The translations under genes and the position numbers were made by a program. A stretch of DNA of 64,000 nucleotides from JAEUUM01 sp038326165 (lineage in GTDB: Bacteria; Bacteroidota; Bacteroidia; Chitinophagales; Saprospiraceae), in NCBI GenBank assembly GCA_038326165.1, contig JBBQJT010000013.1, positions 1 to 64,000 on the forward strand. Direction: 5' to 3'. A model generated the notes under the pieces. It made no database searches and had not been told where the DNA came from. It was given only the letters and a program-made list of their open reading frames with translations. Shown here piece after piece: positions 63,061 to 64,000 of the stretch (position 1 is the stretch's first letter; the number at the start of each line of letters is the position of its first letter).

Positions 63061-64000
63061 ATGACATTTAAAGAAATAAAGACTTATTCACGTATTGAAA
63101 TGAAGGACAAACATTTGAGCAAAGTTGTAACATCTGACCGAGACAAATACATAAAGGTGAAACATAAAATCATATTTTACGCAAGCATACTTACTGTCCT
63201 AATTACTTCCTGCAACATCGCGCAGGCTCAGCTTGCAAATTCCTATCCCAACGATGTGGGCATAGAAAATGATCCCTATGTGTTGTACGTTGAAAAATTT
63301 GATGATGGGATTTCCAATATTCTCAGTCGCTATAATGAAAAAATCAATACTGCTGGTATGGTAATAGACTCGGATGTTCCTGCAGGCAGCTTAGACCCAT
63401 ATTCCCTAAATATGACGTCACTCCAGGGAACAAATACTGGAGGTTATTTATACAAAAATTTTAATCCCGGGTTTGACAGCGTTGTATACATCCGCTATTA
63501 CGTAAAATACCCATCAATATCGAATGGATTCTTTCATCATGAAGGCGTATGGTTTGGAGGATATAATCCCGCAACCAACTGGCCCAATCCCCAAGCAGGT
63601 ACCTGTGGATTAGGAAACAGCAGGTTAAGCATTACATACGAAACGGTTTGGCAGCAAACAAATCCTCCTGGCATGGATACATACCTTTATTGGGGAGATA
63701 TGCAAAGTTGGAACGGTGGAAGTAGCTGTTACGGAAATACCATACTAAGTGAAGGCCGAACCGACTATGGGAAACCTGCATCTCCCGACGCTCCAATCAA
63801 TACCCTTGATGAATGGATGTGTATTGAAATGATGATCAAACTCAATAATCCGGTAAGCGAATACAATGGAGAACTCGCAGTATGGCAAAATGGTGTGCAG
63901 TTAGGACACTGGGGTCCTGGGTTTCCAAATGGGCATTGGCTAAAAGACAAGTGGTACAATAATCCTTTGGATCCGGCATTTCAAGGTTTCCGCTGGCGTA
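63061..64000 (+). CDS. Secreted lyase/lectin-like protein, 3' end beyond the window
   Basis: Open from the ATG at 63061 to the last base (313 codons seen), so it is incomplete. A signal peptide lies at about 33-56 (KHKIIFYASILTVLITSCNI, then AQAQ); a start at 63103 or the GTG at 63157 would place it at the N-terminus. The body has beta-sandwich strands with aromatic residues (FDSVVYIRYYVKYP, HHEGVWFGGYNPATNWPNP, CIEMMIKLNNPVSEYNGELA), resembling PL14-like alginate lyases and other concanavalin-type polysaccharide-binding folds. Which one cannot be decided from this part. Confidence 0.75.
   Translation, partial: MTFKEIKTYSRIEMKDKHLSKVVTSDRDKYIKVKHKIIFYASILTVLITSCNIAQAQLANSYPNDVGIENDPYVLYVEKFDDGISNILSRYNEKINTAGMVIDSDVPAGSLDPYSLNMTSLQGTNTGGYLYKNFNPGFDSVVYIRYYVKYPSISNGFFHHEGVWFGGYNPATNWPNPQAGTCGLGNSRLSITYETVWQQTNPPGMDTYLYWGDMQSWNGGSSCYGNTILSEGRTDYGKPASPDAPINTLDEWMCIEMMIKLNNPVSEYNGELAVWQNGVQLGHWGPGFPNGHWLKDKWYNNPLDPAFQGFRWR

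Noticed and set aside
1..64000. tRNA or rRNA genes, CRISPR arrays, intact transposases
   Set aside because: Gene-free gaps were read on both strands and no cloverleaf with a T-loop consensus, repeat-spacer array or transposase motif was found.

Overview
The window comes from a member of the Bacteroidota. Several proteins carry the C-terminal sorting tail of the type IX secretion system (T9SS). Lipoproteins have short Bacteroidota-type signal peptides. Promoter-like sites follow the TTG / TAnnTTTG pattern typical of this phylum. There is a class III PHA synthase pair and a carotenoid end-group operon. Genus and order cannot be fixed from this sequence alone. No tRNA, rRNA, CRISPR array or intact insertion sequence was seen.

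Layout. 0-2.4 kb: secreted M14 carboxypeptidase. 2.5-4.7 kb: LOG-family protein and lgt. 4.8-11.5 kb: a complete minus-strand tripartite efflux operon (tetR, tolC, adaptor, RND pump) with a terminator at one end and a candidate TetR operator at the other. 12-17.4 kb: a minus-strand operon crtD-like / cruF-like / crtA-like / galE / acyl-CoA ligase, consistent with making the acyclic end of a carotenoid and perhaps its sugar and fatty-acid decoration. 17.5-24.5 kb: thioredoxin-fold lipoprotein, two T9SS cargo proteins (one with an octanucleotide tandem repeat in its 5' coding region), a MenH-like hydrolase and a PKD-cyclophilin lipoprotein. 24.5-26.4 kb: a repeat-rich non-coding stretch followed by two tandem paralogous genes that are both broken. 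26.4-32 kb: TPR protein, EamA exporter, and the phaE-phaC pair separated by a strong hairpin. 32-35.6 kb: geranylgeranyl-reductase-like flavoprotein and the tyrosine-degradation pair hpd-hmgA. 35.7-39.7 kb: secreted protein, FadL-like porin and a Trp/Gly/Asn-rich secreted protein. 40-45 kb: proS, a secreted unknown, bcp, DinB and a class V aminotransferase. 45-48.3 kb: a GNAT remnant, then LysR, an exported beta-carbonic anhydrase and an SbtA-like bicarbonate transporter. 48.4-53.4 kb: clpB, a second M14 peptidase and an NTF2-like protein.

53.6-64 kb looks like accessory DNA. It holds a small glycosyltransferase pair, remnants of a pentapeptide-repeat gene and a GyrI-like gene, an exported MsrB-MsrA fusion, and a large AT-rich gene for a WYL-like / SF1 helicase / nuclease-like protein that is the best candidate for an undescribed defence system. 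These are followed by a Crp/Fnr regulator with a DinB gene, a membrane protein, and the 5' part of a secreted lyase- or lectin-like protein that runs off the right edge.

Functional themes: export of toxic compounds, PHA storage, carotenoid pigment, tyrosine catabolism, inorganic carbon uptake, envelope redox repair and secreted proteolysis suggest an aerobic heterotroph that degrades protein and stores carbon. That lifestyle statement is an inference.
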